From Komagataeibacter xylinus (GTDB taxonomy: Bacteria; Pseudomonadota; Alphaproteobacteria; Acetobacterales; Acetobacteraceae), in assembly GCF_031081985.1 (NCBI RefSeq), contig NZ_JARWSK010000003.1:310001-374000 (forward strand): DNA of 64,000 nt. Reading direction: 5' to 3'. Positions 9,017 to 18,894 of the stretch are shown here, in pieces. The first letter of the stretch is position 1; each line of letters starts with the position of its first letter. The translations under genes and the position numbers were made by a program. Under the pieces are notes generated by a model, which saw only the letters and a program-made list of their open reading frames with translations, was not told where the DNA came from and did not search any database.

Positions 9017-9805
9017 GTGACCTTTCTTTCGCCCCGCCACAACCGGCCACGCCTGCTGCCCACCCTGCTCGCCACGGGGGCAATGCTGGCTGCCACGGCG
9101 GGCGCGGGCCGGGCTGCAGAGGCACAGGCCAGTTTCACCCCCGCCCAGCGGCAGGAAATTGTCGAGATCATGCGCAACGCGCTGAAAACCGATCCCACCA
9201 TCCTGTCAGACGCCATTGCCGCCCTGCGCACCAGCGCCAATGCCGCCCAGCAGAATGCCGCCCGTTCCGCGCTGGAAAGCCACCGCGCCGACCTGACCAC
9301 GCCAACGGCGACCGATGGCGTGCTGGGCAATGCAAAAGGGCAGACCACCGTTGTCGAATTCTATGACCCCCGCTGCCCTTACTGCCGCAAGGTGCTGCCC
9401 GACCTCGACCGCCTGACGCGCGAGAACAGGGACCTGCGCATTATTGAAAAGGTCATTCCCGTGCTCGGCCAGCCCAGCCTGATTGCATCGCAGGCGCTTG
9501 TGGCGGCCTTCGTGCAGGGCGGGCAGGAAGGTTATTTCCGCATGCAGGGTGTGGTGATGAACGATTCCGTGCAGCCCACGGTCGAGCGCATGCGCACGCT
9601 GGCCACCCAGGCCGGGCTGAATGCCACCCAGCTTGTCAGTGACATGAATGGTGCCAAGGTCACGTCCATCCTGCAGGCCAATATGGAACTCGCGCGCGCG
9701 ATCGGGCTTGATGGCACGCCCACCTTCGTGTTCAACGCCCGCCAGATCATTCCCGGCGCCGTCAGCTACGATGACCTGAAGAAGGCCATCGCGCAGAACC
9801 ATTAA
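9017..9805 (+). CDS. Periplasmic DsbA-family thiol:disulfide oxidoreductase
   Basis: A 262-residue protein starting with GTG, preceded by CGGAG at suitable spacing. It has an N-terminal signal peptide (TLLATGAMLAATAGAGRAAEA), a helical region of about 80 residues that may mediate oligomerisation, then a thioredoxin fold with the active site CPYC in YDPRCPYCRKVLP (about residues 122-125) and the cis-proline motif GLDGTPTFV. The layout resembles the DsbA/Com1/ScsC group, which oxidises or isomerises disulfides of exported proteins. It is followed by a repeat element and the convergent hemA. The choice between oxidase and isomerase cannot be made from sequence alone. Confidence 0.83.
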   Translation: MTFLSPRHNRPRLLPTLLATGAMLAATAGAGRAAEAQASFTPAQRQEIVEIMRNALKTDPTILSDAIAALRTSANAAQQNAARSALESHRADLTTPTATDGVLGNAKGQTTVVEFYDPRCPYCRKVLPDLDRLTRENRDLRIIEKVIPVLGQPSLIASQALVAAFVQGGQEGYFRMQGVVMNDSVQPTVERMRTLATQAGLNATQLVSDMNGAKVTSILQANMELARAIGLDGTPTFVFNARQIIPGAVSYDDLKKAIAQNH

Positions 9806-9818
9806 GATAGAGAATAAA

Positions 9819-9900
9819 CATTTTCAGGCGCCGCCTTTTTTCAAACAAGGCGGCGTTCTTTTCGAAGCTTTTTGCAAAAAGCTTCACCAAAAACCTTTAT
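9819..9900 (+). repeat. Intergenic double-hairpin repeat, copy 2
   Basis: Plus-orientation copy with GCCGCCTTTTTT / AAGGCGGC and GAAGCTTTTTG / CAAAAAGCTTC stems and the CACCAAAAACC end. It sits between the convergent ends of the DsbA-like gene and hemA, starting 13 bp after the stop of the former. Confidence 0.85.
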
Positions 9901-9974
9901 TCTTTTCAGGGCTTTGCAATAAGGCATTCTTTCCGGCCTTCCGTGCTGACGGGAGGCCGGAAAAGGGTATTGCC

Positions 9975-11276
9975 TCAGGCCATGGCCACGGCGGAGGCAT
10001 CGGCCAGGTCATTGACCCGCAGCAGGTGGCCCAGGGCCGCCACCATCTCGTCCATCATCGCATCCGTATGGCGCGGCCCCGGCGTAAGGCGCAGGCGCTC
10101 GGTGCCACGGGGCACGGTGGGGTAGTTGATGGGGGTTGTGTACATGCCGTAATCATTGAGCAGCCGGTCGCTCAGTTCGCGGCAGCGCCGGGCATCGCCC
10201 ACAGGGATGGGCACGATATGGCTCGGCGTCATGTTGAACGGAATGCCCGCTGCCCGCAGCTTGGCACGGAAGGTATCGACACGCTCGAAAATACGCTCGC
10301 GCCGCCAGTTATCCTTGCGCACCTGCTTCACACTCGCCAGCGCCGCCGCCACAACCGCAGGCGGCAGCGCGGTGGTAAAGATGAAGCCCGAGGCGTTCAG
10401 GCGCAGATATTCCACGATATTGCTCGAAGCGGTGATGTAGCCGCCATGCACGCCAAAGCCCTTGGCCAGCGTGCCCTCGATGATGTCCACCTGGTCGGCC
10501 ACGCCATCGCGCTGCGACACGCCACCGCCCTGCGCGCCATACAGGCCCACGGCATGCACTTCATCAAGGTAGGTCATGGCGCCGTATTTACGCGCCAGCG
10601 CGCAGGTGCCCGCGATGTCGGCTATGTCGCCATCCATCGAATACACGCTCTCGAACGCGATCAGCTTGGGCGCATCCTTGGGGGCGGCGGCCAGCTTGGC
10701 TTCAAGGTCGGCAAGGTCGTTATGCTCGAAAATGACCGTGCTCGACCCGCGCGCGCCCTTGATGCCCGCAATCATGGAGGCATGGTTCAGCCGGTCGGAA
10801 AAACAGATCCAGCCGGGCATGCTTGTCAGGATGGTCTGGAGCGATGCCTGGTTCGAAACATAGCCCGAGCCGAACAGCAGCCCCGCTTCCTTGCCGTGCA
10901 GGTCGGCGAGTTCCGCCTCCAGCGCGGTGTGCACCGGGCTCGTGCCCGCGATGTTGCGCGTGCCACCAGCACCTGCGCCATGCTCATGGATGGCGCGGAT
11001 GGCCGCCTCGACCACAACAGGCTCGACCCCCATGCCAAGGTAGTCATTGGAGGACCAGACCACCACCTCCCGGTCTTCGGGGCAGGCGGGCGTGGATGGC
11101 GTGGGCGCGGTTTCGGGCTGCTCGTATAGCGGGTAGCGGTCGGCCAGCCGTGACAGGGGCGTAAACTGCCGGTACCGCCCCTGGGCGCGGATATCGGCCA
11201 GCGCCGTCTGGCAGAACCGGAAAAAGGGATGCCCATCCACATGATTACTGGACACTGCTGGTTTTCTCCATGCCAT
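9975..11276 (-). CDS. hemA: 5-aminolevulinate synthase (C4 pathway)
   Basis: A 433-residue pyridoxal-phosphate enzyme that condenses glycine with succinyl-CoA to 5-aminolevulinate, the first step of haem synthesis in alphaproteobacteria. The cofactor lysine is K272 in [13 protein letters not shown], with [12 protein letters not shown] upstream (D238, H241). The glycine-rich [17 protein letters not shown] near residue 100 and the N-terminal [19 protein letters not shown] are typical of ALAS rather than of the related KBL and BioF enzymes. It is monocistronic by position, ending against repeat copy 2. The use of glycine links it to the glycine-sensing gcv operon at 32-37 kb only at the level of metabolism. 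Confidence 0.96.
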   Translation of the reverse strand: MAWRKPAVSSNHVDGHPFFRFCQTALADIRAQGRYRQFTPLSRLADRYPLYEQPETAPTPSTPACPEDREVVVWSSNDYLGMGVEPVVVEAAIRAIHEHGAGAGGTRNIAGTSPVHTALEAELADLHGKEAGLLFGSGYVSNQASLQTILTSMPGWICFSDRLNHASMIAGIKGARGSSTVIFEHNDLADLEAKLAAAPKDAPKLIAFESVYSMDGDIADIAGTCALARKYGAMTYLDEVHAVGLYGAQGGGVSQRDGVADQVDIIEGTLAKGFGVHGGYITASSNIVEYLRLNASGFIFTTALPPAVVAAALASVKQVRKDNWRRERIFERVDTFRAKLRAAGIPFNMTPSHIVPIPVGDARRCRELSDRLLNDYGMYTTPINYPTVPRGTERLRLTPGPRHTDAMMDEMVAALGHLLRVNDLADASAVAMA

Positions 11277-11440
11277 ACCCCGCTCGTGTTTACGGGGCCT
11301 TCATTCATTACGCCCACCGTGCGGGGTGGCTCAGGCCGGGGGATGGAAGCCCCCCTCATCGGCGCTAGAGCGGGCGGTCAACCACCGGCAACCGGGCCTT
11401 TATGGCATGATGGGGGCGGAAATTGCAAAAGCGCATTGAA

Positions 11441-11905
11441 CTACTCGACGTAAATGCAGACCTGCGTTGCGCTGTCGGCGGGCACGCCCCGGGCATCCAT
11501 CTCGGTCTGGGCGGTGCCCGCGCCCGCATCCATCACCGCCTGCAGCACCGGCTGGCCGTCCGTGTCCACCGCGGCCTTCATGTCCGGCACGCCGCTTGCG
11601 GCGCCCACCGGCACATTGACCACGATGGTGAACAGAGCATTGGGCTTGCGCGCAAGCGCATCGGCCACGGCGGCCCTGACCGCGGGTTGCCACTGCGCGG
11701 GCGGCGTGCCCGCCACGATGGTGACGAGCGGCGGCCTTTCGATGCTCGCAACCTGCGGAACCGGCGTGCTCGGCAGCTTTGGCGGGTCGCCTGCGTGGCG
11801 GTTGAAGGTTTTCTGGCTGACCAGCCGGCATCCGCTCATGGCTGGCAGGCACAGGATGGCTGCCAGAACGGCGCGGCGGACAAGGCGGGAGGACGGACGG
11901 GACAT
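11441..11905 (-). CDS. Putative lipoprotein, 154 aa
   Basis: The N terminus carries a twin-Arg-rich, hydrophobic signal with the lipobox AMSGC (lipidated Cys near residue 26). The mature part has a Pro-rich linker followed by a compact domain with ALFTIVVNVPVG and the C-terminal CIYVE, which alternates beta and helix. No family is recognised. It is divergent from the transketolase-like gene with 133 bp between them, and tandem behind hemA on the same strand, so it could share transcripts with hemA only by readthrough. Confidence 0.62.
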   Translation of the reverse strand: MSRPSSRLVRRAVLAAILCLPAMSGCRLVSQKTFNRHAGDPPKLPSTPVPQVASIERPPLVTIVAGTPPAQWQPAVRAAVADALARKPNALFTIVVNVPVGAASGVPDMKAAVDTDGQPVLQAVMDAGAGTAQTEMDARGVPADSATQVCIYVE

Positions 11906-12038
11906 GACCTGTTACCGATACAGTATCCACCCCGCCCGGCATAGGGGCGCGCGCAGCAATGTTGCCGCAATGCACCGGGCGCAGTAACAGTACCCACCGG
12001 CTCCGACCGATCATACCCTGCTCCATGGACGATGCCGC

Positions 12039-13961
12039 ATGCCCGAAGACCAAGAAGCCCTCGTAATTTCGCCTGCCCTGCAACCAGAAGCCCCTTCCAT
12101 GCCCGATCGGCTGGCAACGGCGATCCGCCATGCCATCGGCGTTCATGAAACCGACCGGCGGCATGCGCCGCACGCCCGGGTCATGGCCGGGCTGTGCGCG
12201 GTGCTGTGGAGTCGCTTCCTGCGCTTCGACCCCGCCAGCCCCGACTGGCCGGACCGTGACCGCCTGGTCATTTCCTCGCCGCGCTACCGGGTGCTGCCGC
12301 GCATCATGGCCGAACTGTCGGGCCAGGCGTCGCGCCCCGGCGCGCCTGCCGCGAGCGACCGGCAGGCCTGCGGCCCCAACGGGCAGGGGCTGGGGGCGGC
12401 GATCGGCATGGCGCTGGCCGAGCAGAAGCTCGCTGCCCGCTTTGGCCGCGCGGTGGTCAACCACCGCGTATGGGCGCTGGGGTGCTGGAGCGAGCTTTCC
12501 ACCGGTGTGGCACTGGAAAGCGCCGCCCTGGCAGGGCAGCTCGGCCTTGACCGCGTGACCCTGGTGGTGGGCCTGTGGAGCACCGAGCGCGAGGAGGTGG
12601 ACACCATCCTGCCGCGCTACAGCGCATCGGGCTGGTCGGTGCGCAAGGTTGATGCGGGCAATACCGAACAGATCGCAAGCGTCATCGCCTCTGCCCAGCG
12701 CACGCACAAGCCGTGCCTGATCGCCTGCATCGCCCCGCCTGAAACCGATCCGCCACCGCCCTTTGTCGATGATCCGGGCCTGTGGGCGGGGGCTGCGCGC
12801 CGGGGGGCGAGCGCGCGGCGCTCGTGGCTGCGCCGCCTGTTCAAGGACCGGCAGAAAGCCGAGTTCGAGCGCATGGCCCGCAACCAGCGCCCCGCCTTCT
12901 GGCAGCCTGACTGGCAGCGTTCGTGGCGCGAGCACAGCGCGCTGCTCGCCCGTGCCTCGCCCGCCTTCTCGGCTCGGCGCGGGCTCGAAACCCTGCATGA
13001 ACTGCTGCCCGAACTGACCTGCCTGCGCTCGCGCCAGGGCATGATGCCCGATTTTTCCGCCCTGCGGCGCAGCAGCGGCGAGCCCGATCTTTCATGCGGC
13101 ACGCAGGTGCATGGCATGGCCGCCCTGCTCAACGGCATTGCGCTGCATGGCGGGCTGCTGGCCTTTGGCGCCACCACCATCATCGCGGTGGATCGCATGC
13201 GCCCTGCCCTGCGCTACGCCGCCATGACCGGCCAGCAGGTGATCTACCTGCTCAGCGATGACGACCTGCCGCGCGGCGAGCATGCGGGCGGCTGGCAGCC
13301 CGTCGAGCAACTGGCCAGCCTGCGCGCCATGCCCAACATGGCGCTGTTCCGCCCCGCCGACCACCGCGAGACCATGGAATGCATGGAACTGGCCCTGCGG
13401 CGCACGACCGGGCCGAGCCTGCTGGTGCTGGAATCCGCCCCCTCGATTGCCGCCGCCGTGCCCGAGCGCGAGCAGCATGGCCTGACCAACCTGTGTGCGC
13501 GCGGCGGCTACGTGCTGGCCGAGGCGGAAGGCCCGCGCCAGGTTACGCTGGTGGCCACGGGGCATGAGGCCATCGTGGCGCTGGGCGCGCGCGCGCTGCT
13601 GCGCGCGGCAAGCATCGGGGCGGCGGTTGTATCACTTCCGTGCTGGGAACTGTTCGCCGCCCAAAAAATGACGTATCGTGCTGCCGTGCTGGGAACAGCG
13701 CCCCGGATCGGAATCGAGGCCGCATCGGGTTTTGGATGGGATCGCTGGCTTGGAACGGGCGGGCTGTTCGTGGGCATTGACGGGTTCGGGGCCACCCCCA
13801 CGCCTGATGCGCCTGACAGCCTGGCCGACATCACGCCGGAGCGGATCTGCCGCGACGCCATGCGGCTGCTCCGCACCCATGACGGAACCGCGATGGAAAC
13901 CGTGGGAGGAAACGGCGCGCCTCCACCATCAGGGACGGCATCGCTCGATGCCAGTGTGTGA
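12039..13961 (+). CDS. Transketolase homologue lacking catalytic residues (probable pseudoenzyme)
   Basis: An intact 640-residue protein with full transketolase architecture. The N-terminal domain includes [20 protein letters not shown] near residue 56 and [18 protein letters not shown] at 112-129, followed by a middle pyrimidine-binding-like domain with NGIALHGG at 365-372 and a C-terminal domain ending near [10 protein letters not shown]. Key thiamine-diphosphate residues are replaced. The catalytic Glu of the GVREH motif is V357 (GTQVHGM), the cofactor motif GDG is ALG (146-148), the SGH His is replaced in SSPRYRV, and the THQPVE His is W419 (GGWQPVE). The family normally exchanges two-carbon ketol units. 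This copy should not bind or activate the cofactor normally, so a regulatory or structural role is more likely. It overlaps or abuts gap and probably shares its transcript. Confidence 0.8.
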   Translation: MPEDQEALVISPALQPEAPSMPDRLATAIRHAIGVHETDRRHAPHARVMAGLCAVLWSRFLRFDPASPDWPDRDRLVISSPRYRVLPRIMAELSGQASRPGAPAASDRQACGPNGQGLGAAIGMALAEQKLAARFGRAVVNHRVWALGCWSELSTGVALESAALAGQLGLDRVTLVVGLWSTEREEVDTILPRYSASGWSVRKVDAGNTEQIASVIASAQRTHKPCLIACIAPPETDPPPPFVDDPGLWAGAARRGASARRSWLRRLFKDRQKAEFERMARNQRPAFWQPDWQRSWREHSALLARASPAFSARRGLETLHELLPELTCLRSRQGMMPDFSALRRSSGEPDLSCGTQVHGMAALLNGIALHGGLLAFGATTIIAVDRMRPALRYAAMTGQQVIYLLSDDDLPRGEHAGGWQPVEQLASLRAMPNMALFRPADHRETMECMELALRRTTGPSLLVLESAPSIAAAVPEREQHGLTNLCARGGYVLAEAEGPRQVTLVATGHEAIVALGARALLRAASIGAAVVSLPCWELFAAQKMTYRAAVLGTAPRIGIEAASGFGWDRWLGTGGLFVGIDGFGATPTPDAPDSLADITPERICRDAMRLLRTHDGTAMETVGGNGAPPPSGTASLDASV

Positions 13962-13993
13962 ACATGTCTGACCCTTACGGAGATAATAAGAAC

Positions 13994-15016
13994 ATGGCTG
14001 TTAAAGTCGCAATAAACGGTTTTGGTCGCATCGGTCGCCTCGTGCTGCGTGGCATCATTGAAAGCGGGCGCACCGATGTGGTGCCGGTCGCGATCAATGA
14101 CCTGGGCAGCGTGGCCGACAACGCACACCTGCTGTCGTATGACAGCGTGCACGGGCGCTTCCCCGCCGAGGTGAAGGTTGAAGGCAACCAGATCATCATC
14201 ACGGCCAATGGCCGCACCTACGCGCCCATCACCGTCTCGGCCGAGGCGGACCCCACAAAGGTGCCCTTCAAGGGCGTGGACGTGGCGCTCGAATGCACCG
14301 GCCGCTTTACCGACAAGGAAAAGGCCGCCCAGCTGATTACCGCAGGCGCGCGCAAGGTGATCGTGTCCGCCCCGGCATCGGGCGTGGACGCCACCATCGT
14401 TTACGGCGTGAACCAGGACGTGCTGACGCCTGACATGACCGTCATCTCGAACGCGTCATGCACCACCAACTGCCTTGCCCCGGTGGCCAAGGTGCTTGAT
14501 GACACGTTCGGCATCGAATGTGGCTACATGGTCACCATCCACTCCTATACCGGCGACCAGCGCACGGTGGACACACTGCACAAGGACCTGCGCCGTGCCC
14601 GTGGCGCCGCGCTGAACATGATCCCGACCTCGACCGGGGCCGCGCGCGCCGTGGGGCTGGTACTGCCGCACCTCAAGGGCAGGCTCGATGGCACCGCCAT
14701 CCGCGTGCCGACCCCCAACGTGTCGCTCGTCTCGCTCGACTTCGTGCCCAAAAAGGCCCCGGCCTCCGTCGAGGAAGTGAATGCAGCCCTGCTGAAAGCC
14801 TCCGAGTCGGGCCCGCTCAAGGGCATCCTCGCCTACAACACCGCGCCGCTGGTCAGCACCGACTTCAACCACTCGCCCGCCTCCTCCACCTTCGATGCCA
14901 CCCAGACGGCGGTGATTGATGGCGGCAAGCTGGTGCGCATCTGCAGCTGGTACGACAATGAGTGGGGCTTCTCCAACCGCATGGCCGACACGGCCGCCGT
15001 ATTCGGTGCCCTGTAA
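13994..15016 (+). CDS. gap: Glyceraldehyde-3-phosphate dehydrogenase, type I
   Basis: A 340-residue enzyme converting glyceraldehyde 3-phosphate, phosphate and NAD to 1,3-bisphosphoglycerate. The N terminus [13 protein letters not shown] is the nucleotide-binding motif, [12 protein letters not shown] holds the nucleophilic Cys, and [11 protein letters not shown] is near the end. The start at 13994 is chosen because GGAG lies 11 bases upstream and the family begins here; an in-frame ATG at 13958 overlaps the transketolase-like gene. The stop overlaps the pgk start in TAATG, indicating translational coupling. In organisms relying on the Entner-Doudoroff route this enzyme handles the triose phosphate released by Eda (encoded at 49.4 kb). 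Confidence 0.97.
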   Translation: MAVKVAINGFGRIGRLVLRGIIESGRTDVVPVAINDLGSVADNAHLLSYDSVHGRFPAEVKVEGNQIIITANGRTYAPITVSAEADPTKVPFKGVDVALECTGRFTDKEKAAQLITAGARKVIVSAPASGVDATIVYGVNQDVLTPDMTVISNASCTTNCLAPVAKVLDDTFGIECGYMVTIHSYTGDQRTVDTLHKDLRRARGAALNMIPTSTGAARAVGLVLPHLKGRLDGTAIRVPTPNVSLVSLDFVPKKAPASVEEVNAALLKASESGPLKGILAYNTAPLVSTDFNHSPASSTFDATQTAVIDGGKLVRICSWYDNEWGFSNRMADTAAVFGAL

Positions 15017-16239
15017 TGGGTGCCGCAAGCTTCAAGACGCTCGATGACCTTGATGCCACGGGCAAGAAGGTCCTCCTGCGCGCTGATCTGAACGTGCCGG
15101 TGCGCAACGCCCAGATCACGGACGCCACGCGCATCCTGCGCCTGCTGCCCACCATTCAGGAACTGGCCCAGAAGGGCGCGAAGGTGATTGTGGTCAGTCA
15201 CTTCGACCGCCCCAAGGGCAAGCCGGTGCCTGAAATGTCGCTCGGCCCGATCGCCAACGCGCTTGGGGATGCACTTGGCCGCCCGGTCACCTTTGTCGAT
15301 GACTGCACCGGCCCCAAGGTGCAGCAGGCGGTTGACGCCATGCAGGATGGCGACGTGGTGGTGCTGGAAAATACCCGCTTCTACCCCGGCGAGGAGCAGA
15401 ACGACCCGGCGCTGGCCAAGGAATTCGCCTCCCTGGCCGACTATTACGTCAATGATGCGTTCTCCGCCGCCCACCGCGCCCATGCCTCGACCGAGGGCGT
15501 GGCCCGGCTGCTGCCCTCCTTTGCAGGCCGCCTGATGGAGACGGAACTCAACGCGCTCAACATCGCGCTTGAAAACCCCGCACGCCCGGTGGGCGCGATC
15601 GTGGGCGGGGCCAAGATCTCGACCAAGCTCGACCTGATCGGCAACCTGCTTGAAAAAGTGGACATGCTGATTATTGGCGGCGCGATGGCCAACACCTTCC
15701 TCGCTGCCCAAGGCGTGGATGTGGGCCGCTCGCTGCAGGAGGCCGAGATGCACGACACCGCGCGTGCCATCATGGCCAAGGCGAAGGAAAAGAACTGCGA
15801 AATCATCCTGCCGGTTGATGTGGTGACCGCAACCGACTTCAGGGCCGACGTGCCCACGCGCACGGTGCCGGTCAATGCCATTCCGGCTGACGCCATGGCG
15901 CTCGACGTGGGGCCGGAGACGGTCAGGCTGATCAACGGGAAGCTCGCCACGCTGAAAACGCTGGTCTGGAACGGCCCGCTTGGCGCGTTCGAGATCACGC
16001 CGTTCGATACGGCCACCAATGAAGTCGCCCGCGAGGTGGGCCGCCTGACCGATGCAGGCGCGCTCAAGAGCATTGCAGGCGGTGGTGATACGGTCTCCGC
16101 CCTGCGCCATGCGGGGGTGGAGAAGCATATCTCCTACATCTCGAGTGCTGGCGGCGCCTTCCTTGAATGGCTGGAAGGCAAGACGCTGCCCGGCATCATG
16201 GCGCTTGAAGCCGTGTTTGAACGGGCCATGCCCATCTGA
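15016..16239 (+). CDS. pgk: Phosphoglycerate kinase
   Basis: A 407-residue enzyme transferring phosphate from 1,3-bisphosphoglycerate to ADP. Motifs include [11 protein letters not shown] near the N terminus, [24 protein letters not shown]-like [14 protein letters not shown], the hinge and ADP side [16 protein letters not shown], and the C-terminal [13 protein letters not shown]. Full family length. The start shares one base with the gap stop, so the two are co-translated. A terminator follows at 16263, closing the operon with gap and the transketolase-like gene. Confidence 0.97.
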   Translation: MGAASFKTLDDLDATGKKVLLRADLNVPVRNAQITDATRILRLLPTIQELAQKGAKVIVVSHFDRPKGKPVPEMSLGPIANALGDALGRPVTFVDDCTGPKVQQAVDAMQDGDVVVLENTRFYPGEEQNDPALAKEFASLADYYVNDAFSAAHRAHASTEGVARLLPSFAGRLMETELNALNIALENPARPVGAIVGGAKISTKLDLIGNLLEKVDMLIIGGAMANTFLAAQGVDVGRSLQEAEMHDTARAIMAKAKEKNCEIILPVDVVTATDFRADVPTRTVPVNAIPADAMALDVGPETVRLINGKLATLKTLVWNGPLGAFEITPFDTATNEVAREVGRLTDAGALKSIAGGGDTVSALRHAGVEKHISYISSAGGAFLEWLEGKTLPGIMALEAVFERAMPI

Positions 16240-16262
16240 CCGGCCACCCCGTTACGTGAAGG

Positions 16263-16292
16263 AAGGGACCATCATCAGGTGGTCCCTTTTTT
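16263..16292 (+). terminator. Rho-independent terminator after pgk
   Basis: Stem GGGACCA / TGGTCCC with an 8-base loop and six T residues, 24 bases after the pgk stop. Confidence 0.9.
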
Positions 16293-16317
16293 CATGAACA
16301 ATACGTTGAAATGACAG

Positions 16318-16380
16318 AAGTCTTTGGTGAAGCTTTTTTCAAAAAGCTTTGAAAGGCGACACCCAAAAACTTCCCTTTAT
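16318..16380 (-). repeat. Intergenic repeat, copy 3 (internally shortened)
   Basis: Minus-orientation copy that keeps both outer ends (TTTGGTGAAGCTTTTTTC and GACACCCAAAAACTT) but has lost most of the GCCGCC hairpin. It lies between the pgk terminator and the convergent end of the secreted-protein gene. Confidence 0.75.
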
Positions 16381-16385
16381 TGTTC

Positions 16386-16757
16386 CTAGCGGTTGTAGGG
16401 GTTTGTATCCACGCGCACGGCCTTGCCGGTGCGGTCGTAATACAGCACGGCGGTGCCGCGCTTCTCGGCATAGCCATCCGGCTCGCCGGCGGGGGTCCAG
16501 AACAGCAGGCGGTTCACGTCTGGCTGTTCCTTGATCCTGTCACCCTTGGGGATGAAGCGGTACTGGCTGTAATCCATATGCAGCGTGGGAAGCGGCGGCT
16601 TTTTGGAAAGCTGGTGCATGGTGGCATGACGCTGCGAGGCCTCGCCGGGGTCTTCATTGCCCGCATCGGCATGACCGCCCTCCGCCATGGCCATGCCTGG
16701 CGCAACAGCAGCACCCAGCCACGCAGCAAGGACCAAATGCCGTAACCTGATGGACAT
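16386..16757 (-). CDS. Secreted hypothetical protein, 123 aa
   Basis: The start at 16757 is chosen because it yields a signal peptide (MSIRLRHLVLAAWLGAAVAP then AMA cleavage). The mature protein is about 95 residues: a His/Glu-rich segment (GGHADAGNEDPGEASQRHATMH), then YSQYRFIPKGDRIKEQPDVNRLLFW and a C-terminal GTAVLYYDRTGKAVRVDTNPYNR that looks like short beta strands. No family is recognised. It lies 88 bp downstream of the large porin on the same strand, so co-transcription is possible, which would make it a periplasmic partner or merely a neighbour. Confidence 0.6.
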   Translation of the reverse strand: MSIRLRHLVLAAWLGAAVAPGMAMAEGGHADAGNEDPGEASQRHATMHQLSKKPPLPTLHMDYSQYRFIPKGDRIKEQPDVNRLLFWTPAGEPDGYAEKRGTAVLYYDRTGKAVRVDTNPYNR

Positions 16758-16845
16758 GAGCGCAGGCCTTTCCGTTTTTCCCGATTGCGGGGCCACCATC
16801 CCCCTTTTCCCGGCCTGACGCAATATGCGCCGTGACACGCCTGCC

Positions 16846-18732
16846 TTACTGGAAAGGCAGGTAGCGGAAATCGAAGAAGATCTCGCTCAGGCTGGTCGTG
16901 GGCGCGCCACCCATGCCACCCCATGTATGCACCCGCGAATAGGCCAGTTGCGTGCCCGCCTGCACCGTGCCGTACTGGCCGTGGATGAAGCGATACCAGG
17001 CTCCGATGGTAAACTCCTCCACCGAGCGGATATTGGCCGTGCAGCCGCCGAGTGCCGCGGAGTTGAGGTCCGAGCCTTCGGTCATGCAGCCCGTATTGTC
17101 GGCATTGGGGTTGCCGTAGCCATAGGTGCCGCCATCTTCGTCAAAATAACTGCGGCCCGAACGCTGCATGCCGAAATAGCCATACACGTCGATCACCTTG
17201 TTGGGGTGCGCGATCACGCCTGCCGTGGTCTGCGCGCTTGACAGCAGGGCGGGCGCGCCATTGGCGCGCAGCGTGGCATCAGGCAGCAGCACCGAGCCGT
17301 AGCGGCCAATGCCCTTGCCCGCCAGCCCTGCCAGCCGCACTTCCAGCCGGTGGGGAATGACCGGCAGGATCATCGAGCCGCCCGCCCCCCAGGCAATGGC
17401 GGTATGGTTCTCGCCCACGCCGTTGATGACCGAACGGTCATGTGGAAAGTGGACCACGCCCTCGACCTCGTAATGGCCCCATGAGGGGTCCCATGCCAGC
17501 TTGCCGATGATGTCGGGCGCGATCTCGTTGGAATAGTTGGTGGTGGCGCTGCTCAGCCCCACGCCGTTCGAGCCGAGCTTGGCATAGCCGCCATTGGCCA
17601 GGCTGTATTCGCCATTGTCACCCGCGGCGGAGAAGCCGGTGGTGTCATAGATGGTGGCCGGGTTCTCGATCGACAGGCCGGTCCACAGGCGATGCTTGAG
17701 GAAGTCCTTGACGATGCGCACCTGCCACTGCCGCGACCAGGTCTGGCCCGCGAGGATGGAGGATTCAATCGTTTCGGGCAGGCTTTCCTGGCGGGGCACG
17801 ATGCCCACGCGGTCTGGCGTGAGCATGGTCCAGGCCTGGCCGATGAGGAAATGCGTGTCCGCGCGCGAATCATCCAGCGTCAGGTAAGCCTGCCGCAGCC
17901 GGGGCACGTAGGAATTGCTCTCGTACGGGTTGGTGGTCTCGGCACTCGCGCCAAAATCGGTTTCCACAAAGCCCGCCACGGTCAGGTGCGGGTTGAGCTG
18001 CCCGCGCGCCATAAGCGAGAAGCGCGAATACCGCGCATCGCCATTGAAATTGGTGGTGTGGAAATTCGAACTGTCGCGGAAGGGGATGGCATTCCAGTAG
18101 TTGAAGATGCCCGATGACACCTGACGGTTCTCGACCAGCGCCGCCGCATCGAAAAATCCGCCAAGGATGATGGCCACCGGGCCAAGGTGGAACACCTTGC
18201 TGCCCAGCGCACCAGCCGACTGCGCGCCCACCGTCTCGCGGTTGTGGGGGCCGACATTGTTGTTGGCCATGTGCGAGATCAGGTCTTCCTCGCGATGCGC
18301 CACCACGGATTCAACCGTGGGCTGATCCCCAAGTTCTGATGTGGGGTCGGAATAGCCGCCGATATGGGGGCGACCCACGCGCTCGCCACCCGTCGCCTGC
18401 TGGGTTGCATGGCCTTCCACCGGCACCCAGCCGCCGCGCACATGCCCGCCCGAGCCCGTGACCTCAAGCGGGTGGCCCGCGCTGCCGCCGCCAGCCGCCG
18501 ACGTGCCGCCAAGGCGGGCGCGGTGCTGGGCTATCTGCTGGTGCATGGCGGCAAGTTCATTTTGCAGGGCCTGCTGCTGCTGCTGCAGATGGGCCATCTG
18601 GCGTTCCATGATATCCAGCGATTCGGGATCCTCATCGCCCCATGCAGCAGCCATGGGCACCAGAACGGAACACAGCATGAGCAGGCTGGCCAGACGGCCG
18701 GCGGGCTTGCCGGAGAGGAACGGAATCTGCAT
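16846..18732 (-). CDS. Large outer-membrane porin with N-terminal coiled coil (DcaP-like)
   Basis: A 628-residue exported protein. The signal peptide ends around MAAAWG (about residue 31). Residues about 40-75 form a Gln-rich coiled coil (MERQMAHLQQQQQ), then a Gly/Ser/His linker, and from about residue 165 a beta-barrel region with repeated aromatic strands and short turns (GGFFDAAALVENR, YSRFSLMARGQLN, LRQAYLTLDD, GQAWTMLTPDRVG). It ends in FFDFRYLPFQ. Periplasmic coiled coil plus barrel resembles the DcaP trimeric porin group. Such porins allow diffusion of small solutes; the substrate is unknown. An AT-rich stretch at 18800-18825 may hold its promoter. No ribosome binding site is obvious. 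Confidence 0.68.
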   Translation of the reverse strand: MQIPFLSGKPAGRLASLLMLCSVLVPMAAAWGDEDPESLDIMERQMAHLQQQQQALQNELAAMHQQIAQHRARLGGTSAAGGGSAGHPLEVTGSGGHVRGGWVPVEGHATQQATGGERVGRPHIGGYSDPTSELGDQPTVESVVAHREEDLISHMANNNVGPHNRETVGAQSAGALGSKVFHLGPVAIILGGFFDAAALVENRQVSSGIFNYWNAIPFRDSSNFHTTNFNGDARYSRFSLMARGQLNPHLTVAGFVETDFGASAETTNPYESNSYVPRLRQAYLTLDDSRADTHFLIGQAWTMLTPDRVGIVPRQESLPETIESSILAGQTWSRQWQVRIVKDFLKHRLWTGLSIENPATIYDTTGFSAAGDNGEYSLANGGYAKLGSNGVGLSSATTNYSNEIAPDIIGKLAWDPSWGHYEVEGVVHFPHDRSVINGVGENHTAIAWGAGGSMILPVIPHRLEVRLAGLAGKGIGRYGSVLLPDATLRANGAPALLSSAQTTAGVIAHPNKVIDVYGYFGMQRSGRSYFDEDGGTYGYGNPNADNTGCMTEGSDLNSAALGGCTANIRSVEEFTIGAWYRFIHGQYGTVQAGTQLAYSRVHTWGGMGGAPTTSLSEIFFDFRYLPFQ

Positions 18733-18894
18733 TTATTGCCAGGAGGCCCCAGAACAGGTTCAAGACAGGATGTGACAAAACATGTCCGGCGGCCCGGGTA
18801 AATGATAATTTGTTTTAATAAGTCGTGATCCGCCGCGCCGTGCTGTTTGTGCCACGCCCGGCATGGCGGAATATGGCCGCACGGGCAGCCAATG

